Source: Arthrobacter sp. fls2-241-R2A-200 (lineage in GTDB: Bacteria > Actinomycetota > Actinomycetes > Actinomycetales > Micrococcaceae). From it: a stretch of 64,000 nt of DNA. Positions 39,226-53,900 of this stretch are shown here, piece after piece; positions within the stretch are counted from its first letter, which is position 1, and each line of letters opens with the position of its first letter. The notes beneath the pieces are model-generated. The model saw nothing but the letters and a program-made list of their open reading frames with translations, did no database searches and had not been told where the DNA came from. The stretch spans positions 186,001-250,000 of the forward strand of contig NZ_JARVRJ010000008.1 of the NCBI RefSeq assembly GCF_030209745.1, given 5' to 3'. The position numbers were made by a program, and so were the translations under genes.

Positions 39226-39876
39226 CTAGGCTCCCTTCACGGCAGTGCGTACGAGTACGACCTGGCCGCGGGCACCGGGAACGGCACCCTTGATAAGGAG
39301 CAGCGACTTCTCAACGTCAACAGCGTGAACCGTCAGGTTCAACGTCGTGTGACGCTCGGCGCCCATGCGGCCGGCCATTTTCAGGCCCTTGAAGACGCGG
39401 CTCGGGGTGGATGCGCCACCGATGGAGCCAGGCTTACGGTGGTTCTTGTGGGCACCGTGGGAAGCACCAACGCCGTGGAAGCCGTGACGCTTCATAACAC
39501 CGGCGAAGCCCTTGCCCTTGGAGGTGCCTACGACGTCGATCTTCTGGCCGGCTTCGAAGAGCTCAACAGAAAGCTCCTGGCCCAGCTCGTAAGATGCGGC
39601 GTCTGCGGTACGCAGTTCGACAACGTGGCGGCGAGGCGTGACGCCTGCCTTTTCAAAGTGACCAGCCAGCGGCTTGGTGACCTTGCGGGGGTCGATCTGG
39701 CCGTAGCCGATCTGGACGGCGACGTAGCCATCAACCTCTGCGTTGCGCAGCTGGGTGATGACGTTTGAGTCAGCCTGGACGACAGTTACCGGGATGAGCT
39801 TGTTGTTCTCGTCCCAGACCTGGGTCATGCCGAGCTTCGTGCCCAGCAGGCCCTTTACATTACGGGTTGCGGTCAT
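39226..39876 (-). CDS. rplC: 50S ribosomal protein L3
   Basis: The 216 residues include [40 protein letters not shown] and [20 protein letters not shown], the extended loop that approaches the peptidyl transferase centre. Four bp separate it from rplD. Confidence 0.98.
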   Translation of the reverse strand: MTATRNVKGLLGTKLGMTQVWDENNKLIPVTVVQADSNVITQLRNAEVDGYVAVQIGYGQIDPRKVTKPLAGHFEKAGVTPRRHVVELRTADAASYELGQELSVELFEAGQKIDVVGTSKGKGFAGVMKRHGFHGVGASHGAHKNHRKPGSIGGASTPSRVFKGLKMAGRMGAERHTTLNLTVHAVDVEKSLLLIKGAVPGARGQVVLVRTAVKGA

Positions 39877-39893
39877 AGTCTCTCAGCACCTCC

Positions 39894-40202
39894 CTAGAGC
39901 TTGATTTCGATGTTCACGTCAGCCGGCAGGTCGAGACGCATGAGCGAGTCAACAGCCTTCGGCGTGGGGTCGATGATGTCGATCAGTCGCTTGTGAGTAC
40001 GCATTTCGAAGTGCTCACGGCTGTCCTTGTACTTGTGCGGAGAGCGGATAACGCAGTACACGTTCTTCTCCGTCGGCAGCGGCACGGGGCCGACTACCGT
40101 TGCGCCTGCGCGCGTGACCGTCTCAACGATCTTCCGCGCTGAAACATCAATGACCTCGTGGTCATATGACTTCAGCCGGATGCGGATTTTTTGTCCCGCC
40201 AT
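39894..40202 (-). CDS. rpsJ: 30S ribosomal protein S10 (NusE)
   Basis: The 102 residues ([56 protein letters not shown]) are canonical. Besides its ribosomal role, S10 pairs with NusG and NusB in antitermination and coupling. It is the first gene of the S10 operon. GAAAGAGAG upstream is a weak SD. Confidence 0.98.
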
Positions 40203-40500
40203 GTCGCCTGACTCTCTTTCAGCTAGTGCTGCTCTAGTTAGGGCTGCTCTGTTTACTTACCTGTTGACGTGGCCGCCGAAGCGATTGAGGCTCTGCCACC
40301 ACACGCCGCACAAGCTGAATCCGGATATCCGGGTTCCTCAACCTGCCAGCGCACCGACCCCCGCGGTCGGGCGTGTCGCGATTTCCACGCAAACTCGACC
40401 GCAATCATGGGGTTCAGGGTTATGTTTGGGCTTCGGCTTGGCCCCTGACATCCGGCATTATCCGGATCGGGACACGAAGAAGCGCTTGAACAACTTATCC

Positions 40501-40530
40501 AGTATGGCGGAATTATGGCGTAAAGGCCAA
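40501..40530 (-). promoter_or_regulatory. Candidate S10 operon promoter
   Basis: TTGGCC, an 18-bp spacer and CATACT read towards rpsJ. The predicted start near 40495 gives a leader of about 290 nt, long enough for regulatory structure. Confidence 0.45.
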
Positions 40531-40548
40531 TCGGGGCCCCAGACACCA

Positions 40549-40577
40549 TTGCCGGGCACCGATACCCTGTGCATGAT
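40549..40577 (+). promoter_or_regulatory. Candidate leaderless promoter of the GH1 gene
   Basis: TTGCCG, a 17-bp spacer and CATGAT end 6 nt before the ATG at 40584, so transcription would begin at or next to the start codon. The AGGAAA just before the ATG would then not be in the mRNA. Confidence 0.5.
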
Positions 40578-40583
40578 AGGAAA

Positions 40584-42029
40584 ATGACCGTCCAGGATAC
40601 AGGTTCCGTGGAAGATCTTGCCGCGCGCCTCCGGCCAGGGTTCGTCCTGGGCGTGGCCTCAGCCGCATTCCAGATCGAGGGTTCGCTGACCGCCGATGGT
40701 CGGGGCCCGTCCGGCTGGGATGCCTTCTCCGAGAAGCCAGGCGTGATTGTCGACGGCGGCTCCCCCGCCGTTGCGTGCGACCATTACAACCGCGCGGACG
40801 AGGACATCGCCCTGATGCAGGAACTAGGCATCGATTCGTACCGCTTCTCGCTATCGTGGCCTCGCATACAGCCCGGGGGGACCGGCGCCGTCAACCAGCG
40901 CGGCTTGGATTTCTACGATCGCCTCATCGACAAACTCCTGGCCGCAGGCATCTCCCCCATGGCCACCCTCTTCCACTGGGACTTGCCGCTGGAACTGGAG
41001 CAGACCGGCGGGTGGATGAACAGGCAGACCGCAGAGCGCTTCGCCGTTTATTGTGAAGCGGCAGCTGAACGCTATGGGGATCGCGTGGATCGATGGGTTA
41101 CGTTGAACGAGCCCGTTTCGGTTACCCTCCAAGGCTATGCGCTGGGGGTCCACGCCCCCGGTAGGGAACTGCTGTTCGACTCGCTTCCCGCCGCCCACCA
41201 CCAATTGTTGGGCCATGGGCTAGCAGTCCAGGCCCTCCGTGGCGTGGGCGTCAAAGGACTAATTGGCATTTCGAACATGCACTCCCCCGTCCGCGCCGCA
41301 ACCAACAAGCTGTCGGACCGGCTCATGGCCCAAGCGCTGGACCACATCCTCAACCGGATCTATGCGGACGCCGTCCTCCTTGGTCAGTACCCCAAGCCAC
41401 CACTGCCCATGAAACCTTGGTTTCGATCACTGAGCACTGTCGAAGACGGCGACATGGACACCATTCACCAGCCGCTGGACTTCTACGGGCTCAACTACTA
41501 CTACCCCTTGAAGGTCGCCTCGGGGCCGGGGCCGGCGGAGATCCCCACTGGAAGCTCTCCCGAAATGGCCAAAATTCCGTTTCACCTGGCCACGTACAGC
41601 GAATACGAGACCACCGGGTTCGGTTGGCCGGTGGCTCCCGAGCATTTGTCGATATTGCTGCAGGAAATGCGGGAACGCTACGGCGACGCGCTCCCTCCGG
41701 TATACATCACGGAGGGAGGTGCGAGCTTCCCGGAGCCGGCCCACGTGGAAGGTCCCATACAGGACACCAACCGGATCTCCTACCTGGCAGAGCATCTGGG
41801 GCATGCGCTGACCGCCACGGGACCTGGTGGCGTGGCGGAGGGCTTGGACTTACGCGGCTACTACGTGTGGACCCTCACCGACAACTTCGAATGGGCCGCC
41901 GGCTATTCGCAGCGTTTCGGCCTGGTCCACGTCGATTTCGACACACAGGCTCGAACCCCCAAAGACTCCTTCTACTGGTTCCGCTCGTTGGCCAAGGCGC
42001 GGAACCACCAAAGCTCACTCTTCCGGTAG
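40584..42029 (+). CDS. Glycoside hydrolase family 1, beta-glucosidase type
   Basis: This 481-residue cytosolic retaining glycosidase cleaves beta-linked glucosides or related sugars. The start block LGVASAAFQIEGSLTADGRGPSGWD is the GH1 N-terminal signature (given in parts), the acid/base is E176 in TLNEPV, and the nucleophile is E377 in VYITEGGAS, where most members have ITENG. WAAGYSQRFGLVHVDF near the end is the aglycone/glucose-binding block. The ATG at 40584 is preferred to a GTG at 40569. It is a lone plus-strand gene between tuf and rpsJ, flanked by a terminator. No transporter or regulator is adjacent. Confidence 0.93.
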   Translation: MTVQDTGSVEDLAARLRPGFVLGVASAAFQIEGSLTADGRGPSGWDAFSEKPGVIVDGGSPAVACDHYNRADEDIALMQELGIDSYRFSLSWPRIQPGGTGAVNQRGLDFYDRLIDKLLAAGISPMATLFHWDLPLELEQTGGWMNRQTAERFAVYCEAAAERYGDRVDRWVTLNEPVSVTLQGYALGVHAPGRELLFDSLPAAHHQLLGHGLAVQALRGVGVKGLIGISNMHSPVRAATNKLSDRLMAQALDHILNRIYADAVLLGQYPKPPLPMKPWFRSLSTVEDGDMDTIHQPLDFYGLNYYYPLKVASGPGPAEIPTGSSPEMAKIPFHLATYSEYETTGFGWPVAPEHLSILLQEMRERYGDALPPVYITEGGASFPEPAHVEGPIQDTNRISYLAEHLGHALTATGPGGVAEGLDLRGYYVWTLTDNFEWAAGYSQRFGLVHVDFDTQARTPKDSFYWFRSLAKARNHQSSLFR

Positions 42030-42049
42030 CGTCACCTGCCCAGGCATGA

Positions 42050-42085
42050 AAAAGAACCCCACCGCCGGAGCGATGGGGTTCTTTT
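42050..42085. terminator. Bidirectional terminator between the GH1 gene and tuf
   Basis: AAAAGAACCCCA pairs with TGGGGTTCTTTT around a 12-nt loop between the convergent ends. Both strands end with a T-run, so it should stop transcription from both sides. Confidence 0.88.
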
Positions 42086-42134
42086 CAGGTAACTACCGGT
42101 AAATCCGGAAGGTCACCGACCTACAAGCAGGAAA

Positions 42135-43325
42135 CTACTTGATGATCTTGGTGACACGTCCCGAACCAACGGTGCGGCCGCCTTCGCGGATAGCGAAGCC
42201 GAGGCCCTCTTCCATAGCGATCGGCTGGATGAGCGCAACGGTCATCTCAGTGTTGTCGCCAGGCATAACCATTTCCGTGCCTTCCGGCAGGGTGATAACG
42301 CCGGTTACGTCCGTGGTACGGAAGTAGAACTGCGGGCGGTAGTTGGAGTAGAACGGGTTGTGACGTCCGCCTTCGTCCTTGGACAGGATGTAGACGTTAG
42401 CCTCGAAGTCGGTGTGCGGGGTGATGGAACCCGGCTTGACGACAACCTGGCCACGCTCGACGTCGTCGCGCTTCAGACCGCGGAGCAGGAGGCCACAGTT
42501 CTCGCCGGCCCATGCTTCGTCGAGCTGCTTGTGGAACATCTCGATACCGGTAACCGTGGTCTTCTGGACCGGGCGGATGCCGACGATCTCGACCTCGGAG
42601 TTGATGGCGAGGGTTCCACGCTCGGCGCGGCCCGTTACAACGGTGCCACGGCCGGTGATGGTGAAGACGTCTTCGATCGGCATCAGGAACGGCTTGTCGC
42701 GGTCACGTACGGGGTCCGGAACGGACTCGTCGACAGCTGCCATCAGGTCCTGGACGGACTTGACCCAAACCGGGTCGCCTTCCAGAGCCTTCAGACCGGA
42801 AACGCGAACTACCGGAGCCTCATCGCCATCGAAGCCCTGCGAGCTGAGGAGCTCACGAACTTCCATTTCGACGAGGTCGAGGAGTTCTTCGTCATCAACC
42901 ATGTCGGACTTGTTCAGCGCGACCAGCAGGTAGGGAACACCAACCTGGCGGGCGAGCAGAACGTGCTCACGGGTCTGAGCCATCGGACCATCGGTTGCAG
43001 CAACCACGAGGATTGCGCCGTCCATCTGGGCAGCACCGGTGATCATGTTCTTGATGTAGTCAGCGTGACCCGGGGCGTCTACGTGTGCGTAGTGGCGCTT
43101 CTCGGTCTGGTACTCCACGTGGGAGATGTTGATGGTAATACCGCGCTGGCGCTCTTCCGGAGCCGAGTCGATCGACGCGAAGTCGCGCTGCTCGTTGATG
43201 TCCGGGTACTGGTCGTACAGCACCTTGGAAATGGCGGCAGTCAGCGTCGTCTTACCGTGGTCAACGTGACCAATGGTGCCGATGTTGACGTGCGGCTTAG
43301 TCCGCTCGAACTTTGCCTTTGCCAC
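42135..43325 (-). CDS. tuf: Elongation factor Tu
   Basis: The 396-residue GTPase delivers aminoacyl-tRNA to the A site. The P-loop GHVDHGKT is at 19-26, switch [22 protein letters not shown] follows, and NKSD binds guanine. Domains 2 and 3 contain [15 protein letters not shown] and [20 protein letters not shown]. An AGGAGG SD precedes a GTG/ATG-type start with [16 protein letters not shown]. It has its own spacer of 231 bp from fusA. Confidence 0.98.
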   Translation of the reverse strand: MAKAKFERTKPHVNIGTIGHVDHGKTTLTAAISKVLYDQYPDINEQRDFASIDSAPEERQRGITINISHVEYQTEKRHYAHVDAPGHADYIKNMITGAAQMDGAILVVAATDGPMAQTREHVLLARQVGVPYLLVALNKSDMVDDEELLDLVEMEVRELLSSQGFDGDEAPVVRVSGLKALEGDPVWVKSVQDLMAAVDESVPDPVRDRDKPFLMPIEDVFTITGRGTVVTGRAERGTLAINSEVEIVGIRPVQKTTVTGIEMFHKQLDEAWAGENCGLLLRGLKRDDVERGQVVVKPGSITPHTDFEANVYILSKDEGGRHNPFYSNYRPQFYFRTTDVTGVITLPEGTEMVMPGDNTEMTVALIQPIAMEEGLGFAIREGGRTVGSGRVTKIIK

Positions 43326-43394
43326 AGGTTCCTCCTAGAACGATTTCAAGTGAAGTGCTCCTCGGCCGCGCTTTTCGCGGCAGAAACTTTAGCA

Positions 43395-43424
43395 AGTCTA
43401 CTTGGGGGCTTGGTTTTGATGAAA
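43395..43424 (-). promoter_or_regulatory. Candidate tuf promoter
   Basis: TTTCAT, an 18-bp spacer and TAGACT lie in the fusA-tuf spacer and would allow tuf expression independent of the str operon. Confidence 0.45.
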
Positions 43425-43475
43425 TTGCAGATTCAGGAACCAATCTTAGTTCCTAGAGCCTGTTCGCGCACGGGG

Positions 43476-43501
43476 CGGGTTGCGGCTCTCGCCACAACCC
43501 G
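43476..43501 (-). terminator. Hairpin in the fusA-tuf spacer
   Basis: CGGGTTGTGGC pairs with GCCGCAACCCG (one G-T pair) on a GAGA loop, about 55 bp after the fusA stop. There is no T-run after it, so it is a candidate attenuator or processing site upstream of the tuf promoter. Confidence 0.45.
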
Positions 43502-43556
43502 GCCTCGCGAGCTGAGATGCCTTCCCGGGACCGGAATTGCATCGGTTACCGGGAGA

Positions 43557-45671
43557 TTACTCGCCGCGGGTCTTCTGGATGATCTCGTCGGCTACTGCCT
43601 TGGGGACCTCAGCGTAGCTGTTGAACGTCATCGAGTACACGGCACGACCCTGGGTCTTGGACCGAAGGTCACCGATGTAGCCGAACATGCCGGACAGCGG
43701 AACGTGTGCACGGATAACCTTCACACCTGCTGCGTCCTCCATGGACTGCATCTGGCCACGACGGGCGTTCAGGTCACCGATAACATCACCCATGTATTCC
43801 TCAGGGGTGCGGACCTCAACATCCATCAGCGGTTCAAGCAGAACAGGGTTCGCCTTGCGTGCAGCTTCCTTGAAAGCCATACGGCCGGCGATCTTGAACG
43901 CCATTTCCGAGGAGTCAACATCGTGGGACGCGCCATCAATCAGCGTGGCCTTGATGCCGACAACCGGGTAGCCAGCCAAGACGCCGTCGTTCAGCGCATC
44001 CTGGATACCGGCGTCGACCGAAGGAATGTATTCGCGCGGAACGCGGCCACCAGTGACCTTGTTCACGAACTCATACATTTCGCCGTCACTGGTGTCCATC
44101 GGCTCGATGGCGATCTGGATCTTAGCGAACTGACCCGAACCACCGGTCTGCTTCTTGTGCGTGTAGTCAAGACGCTCAACAGTGCGCTTGATCGTTTCGC
44201 GGTAAGCAACCTGCGGCTTGCCAACGTTTGCCTCGACCTTGAATTCGCGGCGCATGCGGTCCACCAGGATGTCCAAGTGGAGCTCGCCCATGCCGGCGAT
44301 GATGGTCTGGCCGGTGTCTTCGTTGAGGGAGACCTGGAAGGTCGGGTCCTCAGCGGAGAGCTTCTGGATGGCCGTGGAGAGCTTTTCCTGGTCACCCTTG
44401 GTGTTGGGCTCGATGGCAACGGAGATAACCGGTGCCGGGAAGCTCATCGATTCAAGGACGATCTGGTTGTTGGCATCACACAGGGTGTCACCCGTGGTGG
44501 TGTCCTTCAGGCCGATAGCTGCGTAGATGTGGCCAGCGGTAGCGCCCTCGACGGGCATTTCCTTGTTGGCGTGCATCTGGAACAGCTTGCCGATGCGTTC
44601 CTTCTTGCCCTTGGTGGAGTTGACCACCTGGGCGCCGGCTTCGACGTGACCGGAGTACACGCGGATGAAGGTCAGCTGACCGAAGAACGGGTGTGCCGCG
44701 ATCTTGAAGGCGAGGGCGGAGAAGGGCTCGTCGGCCGAAGGCTTACGAGTCAGTTCCTTCTCTTCGTCGCGGGGATCGTGACCGATCATCGGCGGGACGT
44801 CCAGCGGGTTCGGCAGGAAGTCGACGACGGCGTCCAGCATCGGCTGTACGCCACGGTTCTTGAAGGCAGAGCCACAGAAGACCGGGTAGAGCTCAGAGTT
44901 GATGGTCATCTTGCGGATGCCGGCTTTGATCTCTTCGAGGGTGAGTTCTTCACCTTCGAGGTACTTCTCCATGAGTTCTTCGGAAGATTCGGCCACAGTC
45001 TCAACGAGCTGCGCGCGGTACTCTTCGGCCTTGGCCTGGAGGTCCGCAGGAATTTCCTGCACTTCGTATGAAGCACCCATGGTGACGTCACCCTTAGCGT
45101 CGCCAGGCCAAACCAGGGCGCGCATTTCAAGGAGGTCCACAACACCGACGAAGTCGTTCTCAGCGCCGATGGGCAGCTGCATAACGAGCGGCTTGGCACC
45201 AAGGCGGGAGATGATCGTGTCTACGGTGAAGTAGAAGTCAGCGCCCAGCTTGTCCATCTTGTTGACGAAGCAGATGCGGGGCACGTTGTACTTGTCAGCC
45301 TGGCGCCAAACAGTCTCGGACTGCGGCTCCACGCCTTCCTTGCCGTCGAACACCGCAACGGCACCGTCAAGGACGCGCAAGGAGCGCTCAACCTCAACAG
45401 TGAAGTCCACGTGGCCCGGGGTGTCGATGATGTTGATCTGGTTCTTGTCCCAGAAGCAGGTCACGGCGGCAGACGTGATGGTGATGCCGCGTTCCTTTTC
45501 CTGTTCCATCCAGTCGGTGGTCGAAGCGCCGTCGTGCGTTTCGCCGATTTTGTGGTTCACACCCGTGTAGAACAGGATGCGCTCGGTAGTGGTGGTCTTG
45601 CCGGCATCGATGTGGGCCATGATGCCGATGTTGCGGACCTTGTTGAGGTCGGTAAGCACGTCCTGTGCCAC
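43557..45671 (-). CDS. fusA: Elongation factor G
   Basis: The 704-residue translocase has the P-loop AHIDAGKT (19-26), [20 protein letters not shown] and NKMDKLGAD in domain G, then domains II-V, with the domain IV tip near [18 protein letters not shown]. Length and all motifs are standard for EF-G1. It follows rpsG by 69 bp in the str operon. Confidence 0.98.
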   Translation of the reverse strand: MAQDVLTDLNKVRNIGIMAHIDAGKTTTTERILFYTGVNHKIGETHDGASTTDWMEQEKERGITITSAAVTCFWDKNQINIIDTPGHVDFTVEVERSLRVLDGAVAVFDGKEGVEPQSETVWRQADKYNVPRICFVNKMDKLGADFYFTVDTIISRLGAKPLVMQLPIGAENDFVGVVDLLEMRALVWPGDAKGDVTMGASYEVQEIPADLQAKAEEYRAQLVETVAESSEELMEKYLEGEELTLEEIKAGIRKMTINSELYPVFCGSAFKNRGVQPMLDAVVDFLPNPLDVPPMIGHDPRDEEKELTRKPSADEPFSALAFKIAAHPFFGQLTFIRVYSGHVEAGAQVVNSTKGKKERIGKLFQMHANKEMPVEGATAGHIYAAIGLKDTTTGDTLCDANNQIVLESMSFPAPVISVAIEPNTKGDQEKLSTAIQKLSAEDPTFQVSLNEDTGQTIIAGMGELHLDILVDRMRREFKVEANVGKPQVAYRETIKRTVERLDYTHKKQTGGSGQFAKIQIAIEPMDTSDGEMYEFVNKVTGGRVPREYIPSVDAGIQDALNDGVLAGYPVVGIKATLIDGASHDVDSSEMAFKIAGRMAFKEAARKANPVLLEPLMDVEVRTPEEYMGDVIGDLNARRGQMQSMEDAAGVKVIRAHVPLSGMFGYIGDLRSKTQGRAVYSMTFNSYAEVPKAVADEIIQKTRGE

Positions 45672-45740
45672 GGGGTCTCCCTTTCGGATGGACTACACGT
45701 TCGCCGCCGGCTCAGTGAGCCGGCGGCGTCCGGAAAGTTT

Positions 45741-46211
45741 TTACCAGCGGTAGTGTGCGAAGGCCTTGTTGGACTCGGCCATCTTGTGGGTGTCTTCGCG
45801 ACGCTTCACAGCGGCACCAAGACCATTGGAGGCATCCAGGATTTCGTTCTGGAGACGCTCGGTCATGGTCTTCTCCCGGCGAGCCTTGGAGTAGCCCACG
45901 AGCCAACGCAGGGCGAGGGCGGTGGAGCGACCCGGCTTGACCTCAACCGGAACCTGGTAGGTTGCGCCACCGACGCGGCGTGAACGCACCTCGAGGGAAG
46001 GCTTGACGTTGTCCATGGCCTTCTTGAGGGCGGCAACGGGGTCGCCGCCGGACTTGGCACGAGCACCTTCGAGGGCACCGTAAACGATGCGCTCAGCGGT
46101 GGACTTCTTGCCGTCAACCAGAACCTTGTTGATCAGCTGCGTGACCAACGGGGAGCCGTAAACGGGATCGGAAACTAGCGGCCGCTTCGGGGCCGGACCC
46201 TTGCGAGGCAT
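45741..46211 (-). CDS. rpsG: 30S ribosomal protein S7
   Basis: The 156 residues ([49 protein letters not shown] at the end) are canonical. S7 organises the 3-prime domain of 16S rRNA and in enterobacteria represses the str operon. The frame extends upstream to 46313, but ATG 46211, one base after the rpsL stop, gives the family length. Confidence 0.98.
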   Translation of the reverse strand: MPRKGPAPKRPLVSDPVYGSPLVTQLINKVLVDGKKSTAERIVYGALEGARAKSGGDPVAALKKAMDNVKPSLEVRSRRVGGATYQVPVEVKPGRSTALALRWLVGYSKARREKTMTERLQNEILDASNGLGAAVKRREDTHKMAESNKAFAHYRW

Positions 46212-46212
46212 A

Positions 46213-46587
46213 TTACTTCTTCTCCATCTTTGCGCCGTAACGGCTACGGGCCTGCTTGCGGTTCTTGACACCCTGGGTGTCGAGCGCGCCGCGGACGATC
46301 TTGTAGCGGACACCCGGAAGGTCCTTCACACGACCACCACGGACGAGCACGATGGAGTGCTCCTGGAGGTTGTGGCCAACGCCGGGGATGTAAGCGGTAA
46401 CTTCCACGCCACCGTTGAGGCGCACACGTGCCACCTTACGCAGAGCCGAGTTCGGCTTCTTGGGGGTGGTGGTGTAAACGCGGGTGCAAACACCGCGGCG
46501 CATCGGGCTGCCCTTCAGCGCGGGAGCCTTGGTCTTGGAGACCTTCGGCGTGCGGCCCTTGCGGACCAGCTGGTTAATCGTAGGCAC
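46213..46587 (-). CDS. rpsL: 30S ribosomal protein S12
   Basis: The 124-residue decoding-centre protein begins at a GTG (46587; [11 protein letters not shown] follows) behind AACGGAGAAC. It contains [19 protein letters not shown], with the streptomycin-site Lys of the wild type, and [20 protein letters not shown]. It is first in rpsL-rpsG-fusA. Confidence 0.98.
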   Translation of the reverse strand: MPTINQLVRKGRTPKVSKTKAPALKGSPMRRGVCTRVYTTTPKKPNSALRKVARVRLNGGVEVTAYIPGVGHNLQEHSIVLVRGGRVKDLPGVRYKIVRGALDTQGVKNRKQARSRYGAKMEKK

Positions 46588-46825
46588 TTTCGTGTTCTCC
46601 GTTGTTTGATCTCTGCCCCCACACACAGGCGCCAGCCGGTGTGAACGTGGGAACTTTGGCGTTGCTCATGCGGCCGGCCGAAACTCCGGTAGGCGTGCAA
46701 AAGTGCGGCATTCGTTGCGCATGTTGCCCGCAACCCGGAAACAGACTCCACCCAGCACCATGAGAACAAAACCAAAATGATGCTGCGGCGGCCTTCATCC
46801 ACTGCCACACAGAACAATTAACAAA

Positions 46826-46855
46826 AGTCTAGCACGGCTTGCTCCGGCGCCTTAA
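46826..46855 (-). promoter_or_regulatory. Candidate str operon (rpsL) promoter
   Basis: TTAAGG, an 18-bp spacer and TAGACT read towards rpsL. The predicted start near 46819 gives a leader of about 230 nt. Confidence 0.45.
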
Positions 46856-46920
46856 TCGGGTGTATAGGAGTTCGACGGCGGCACGCGCCTCCCCTGACGG
46901 GCCAGGCCCGCACTTAATGG

Positions 46921-46955
46921 GTCAGGCCCCGCACTCTGAAAGTGCGGGGCCTGAC
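46921..46955 (-). terminator. rpoBC terminator with an alternative downstream arm
   Basis: A perfect 15-bp stem GTCAGGCCCCGCACT with its complement closes on a 5-nt loop 30 bp after the rpoC stop. A second near-copy of one arm (GGGCCAGGCCCGCACTT, from 46899, 20-bp period) could compete for pairing. No long T-run is visible. Confidence 0.7.
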
Positions 46956-46984
46956 CTTCAATCGCTAACTACTGCCGACTAATT

Positions 46985-50884
<3,900 letters not shown>

Positions 50885-50988
50885 ATGGTCCCTGTTCTCT
50901 CTTGTTCTCTAAATTCTGAAGTCTTGGTTACGGGAAGAGGGAGCTGTTCCGTCGGGCAGTACTGAATGACTGCCCGACGGAATAGCTG

Positions 50989-53900
50989 CTAAACCTCTTC
51001 TACGGAACTGGGCTCTGCACGAGACAGATCGATGCCCAGTTCTTCCGCAGCCGTGAAGACTGCGTCATCAGAGTCACGCATTTCGATCGTGGTTCCGTCG
51101 GTGGAAAGAACTTCCACGTTCAGGCACAACGACTGCATTTCCTTGATCAAGACCTTGAAGGACTCGGGAACGCCAGGCTCAGGGATGTTCTCGCCCTTGA
51201 CGATGGCTTCGTAGACCTTCACACGACCATGGATGTCATCAGACTTGATCGTGAGGAGTTCCTGAAGCGTGTAAGCGGCACCGTAAGCTTCGAGCGCCCA
51301 CACTTCCATTTCACCGAAGCGCTGGCCACCGAACTGAGCCTTACCACCCAGCGGCTGCTGCGTGATCATGGAGTACGGGCCGGTGGAGCGCGCGTGGATC
51401 TTGTCGTCCACCAAGTGGTGGAGCTTCAGGATGTACATGTAACCGACGGAGATCGGGTCCGGGAACGGCTCGCCGGAGCGGCCGTCGAACAGACGGGTCT
51501 TGCCGGAGGAATCGATCAGGCGGTCGCCGTCGCGAGTGACATTGGTGGAGTCGAGCAGGCCGGTGATTTCTTCTTCACGGGCGCCATCGAACACCGGGGT
51601 GGCAACGGTGGTCTGGCCGGTTTCACGGGGCAGGTTGGGCAGGTTCTTGACCCACTCCGGCTCGCCTTCGATCTTCCAACCGGTCTTGGCAACCCAACCG
51701 AGGTGGGTTTCCAAAACCTGGCCAACGTTCATTCGACCCGGAACACCAAGCGGGTTCAGGACGATGTCCACCGGGGTACCGTCTGCAAGGAAGGGCATGT
51801 CCTCGATCGGAAGGATCTTGGAAATAACACCCTTGTTGCCGTGGCGGCCGGCGAGCTTGTCGCCGTCGGTGATCTTACGCTTGGCTGCAACGTAGACGCG
51901 GACCAGCTGGTTCACGCCCGGGGGCAGTTCGTCGTCGTTGTCGCGGTCGAAGACGCGAACGCCGATGACCGTGCCGGACTCACCGTGGGGAACCTTCAAC
52001 GAGGTGTCGCGCACTTCGCGGGACTTCTCACCGAAGATTGCACGGAGGAGACGCTCTTCCGGGGTGAGTTCGGTTTCACCCTTGGGGGTGACCTTACCCA
52101 CCAGGATGTCGCCTGCTTCAACCTCTGCACCGATGTGGATGATGCCGCGTTCGTCCAAGCCCGCCAGGACTTCCTCGGACACGTTGGGGATGTCACGGGT
52201 GATTTCCTCGGCACCAAGCTTGGTGTCGCGGGCATCAATTTCGTGCTCCTCGATGTGGATGGAGGAAAGGACGTCCTCAGCAACAATGCGCTGGGACAGG
52301 ATGATGGCGTCCTCGAAGTTGTGGCCTTCCCATGACATGAATGCCACGAGCAGGTTCTTACCGAGGGCAAGCTCACCCTGGTCCGTTGCGGGACCGTCAG
52401 CGATGATGCCGCCAACTTCCAGGCGCTGGCCTTCGTTGACCAGGACGCGGTGGTTGTAGCAGTTGCCCTGGTTGGAGCGGGCGAACTTGTTGATGCGGTA
52501 GTTGGTCTCCGTGCCGTCGTCATTGATCATGACAACGAGCTCGGCGGAAACCTCGGTGACCACACCGGCCTTCTTCGCGATGACAACGTCACCGGCGTCG
52601 ACGGCGGCTGCGCGCTCCATGCCGGTGCCCACGAAAGGAGCCTCGGAACGGACCAGCGGCACGGCCTGGCGCTGCATGTTGGCACCCATGAGTGCGCGGT
52701 TTGCATCGTCATGCTCAAGGAACGGAATAAGCGCCGTTGCCACGGACACCATCTGGCGCGGGGAAACGTCCATGAACTGGACCTCGCCTGCGGGAACCAG
52801 GACGGGCTCGCCTCCACCACCGCGGGCACGGACAAGGACGGTCTCTTCCGAGAACTTCTTGTCAGCATCCAAGGGAGCGTTGGCCTGTGCGATCAAAACT
52901 TCAGCTTCGTCGTCGGCGGTCAGGTACTGGACCTCATCCGAAACAACGCCTTCGGACACCAAACGGTACGGCGTCTCAATGAAACCGAACGGGTTGATGC
53001 GACCGTAGGAAGCCAACGAACCAATCAGGCCGATGTTCGGGCCTTCAGGGGTTTCGATGGGGCACATACGTCCGTAGTGGGACGGGTGAACGTCTCGAAC
53101 TTCCATGCCGGCACGGTCACGGGACAGACCGCCCGGGCCAAGTGCCGACAGACGGCGCTTGTGGGTCAAACCCGACAGCGGGTTGTTCTGGTCCATGAAC
53201 TGCGACAGCTGTGAAGTTCCGAAGAACTCCTTGATGGCTGCCACGACGGGACGGATGTTGATCAGCGTCTGCGGCGTGATGGCCTCGACGTCCTGCGTGG
53301 TCATGCGTTCGCGGACGACGCGCTCCATGCGGGAAAGACCGGTGCGGACCTGGTTCTCGATCAGCTCGCCAACGGCGCGGATGCGACGGTTGCCGAAGTG
53401 GTCGATGTCATCGATCTCGACGCGGAGCTCGTGGTCCTGGCCGTCCCGCTTGCCCATGAGGGTCTTCTCGCCGGCGTGAAGCGCAACGAGGAACTTGATC
53501 ATGGCAACGATGTCTTCAACATGCAGGACCGAAGCTTCCTTGTCACCAAGGGAGCGATCGATACCAAGCTTGCGGTTGATCTTGTAGCGGCCGACCTTGG
53601 CCAGATCGTAGCGCTTGGCGTTGAAGTACAGGTTGTCCAGCAGGGACTGGGCAGCCTCGACTGTGGGCGGCTCGCCCGGACGCAGCTTGCGGTAGATGTC
53701 CAAGAGGGCGTCTTCACGCGTCTCGGTGGCGTCCTTCTCCAGCGTTGCGCGCATGGAGTCGTACTGGCCGAACTCTTCCAGGATCTGGCCTTCGGTCCAG
53801 CCGAGGGCCTTCAGCAGGACCGTCACCGACTGCTTGCGCTTGCGGTCGAGGCGAACGCCGACTTGGTCGCGCTTGTCGATTTCGAGTTCGAACCATGCGC

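Larger units (their letters stand above)
40203..40583. other. Divergent region between rpsJ and the GH1 gene
   Basis: About 380 bp. It carries a candidate S10-operon promoter (40501-40530, minus) with a leader of nearly 300 nt, and a candidate leaderless promoter for the glycosidase (40549-40577, plus). No gene or known leader RNA was recognised in the long rpsJ leader. Confidence 0.55.
46588..46984. other. Gap between rpoC and rpsL with promoter and terminator
   Basis: About 400 bp. Next to rpoC lie the terminator and a related arm sequence (46899-46955); then the candidate str-operon promoter (46826-46855); then about 230 nt of rpsL leader in which no gene was recognised. Confidence 0.6.

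Noticed and set aside
42360..45071. A 903-codon open frame on the plus strand opposite tuf and fusA
   Set aside because: It is the antisense shadow of two highly codon-biased GC-rich genes. Its product resembles no family, and tuf and fusA are certain.
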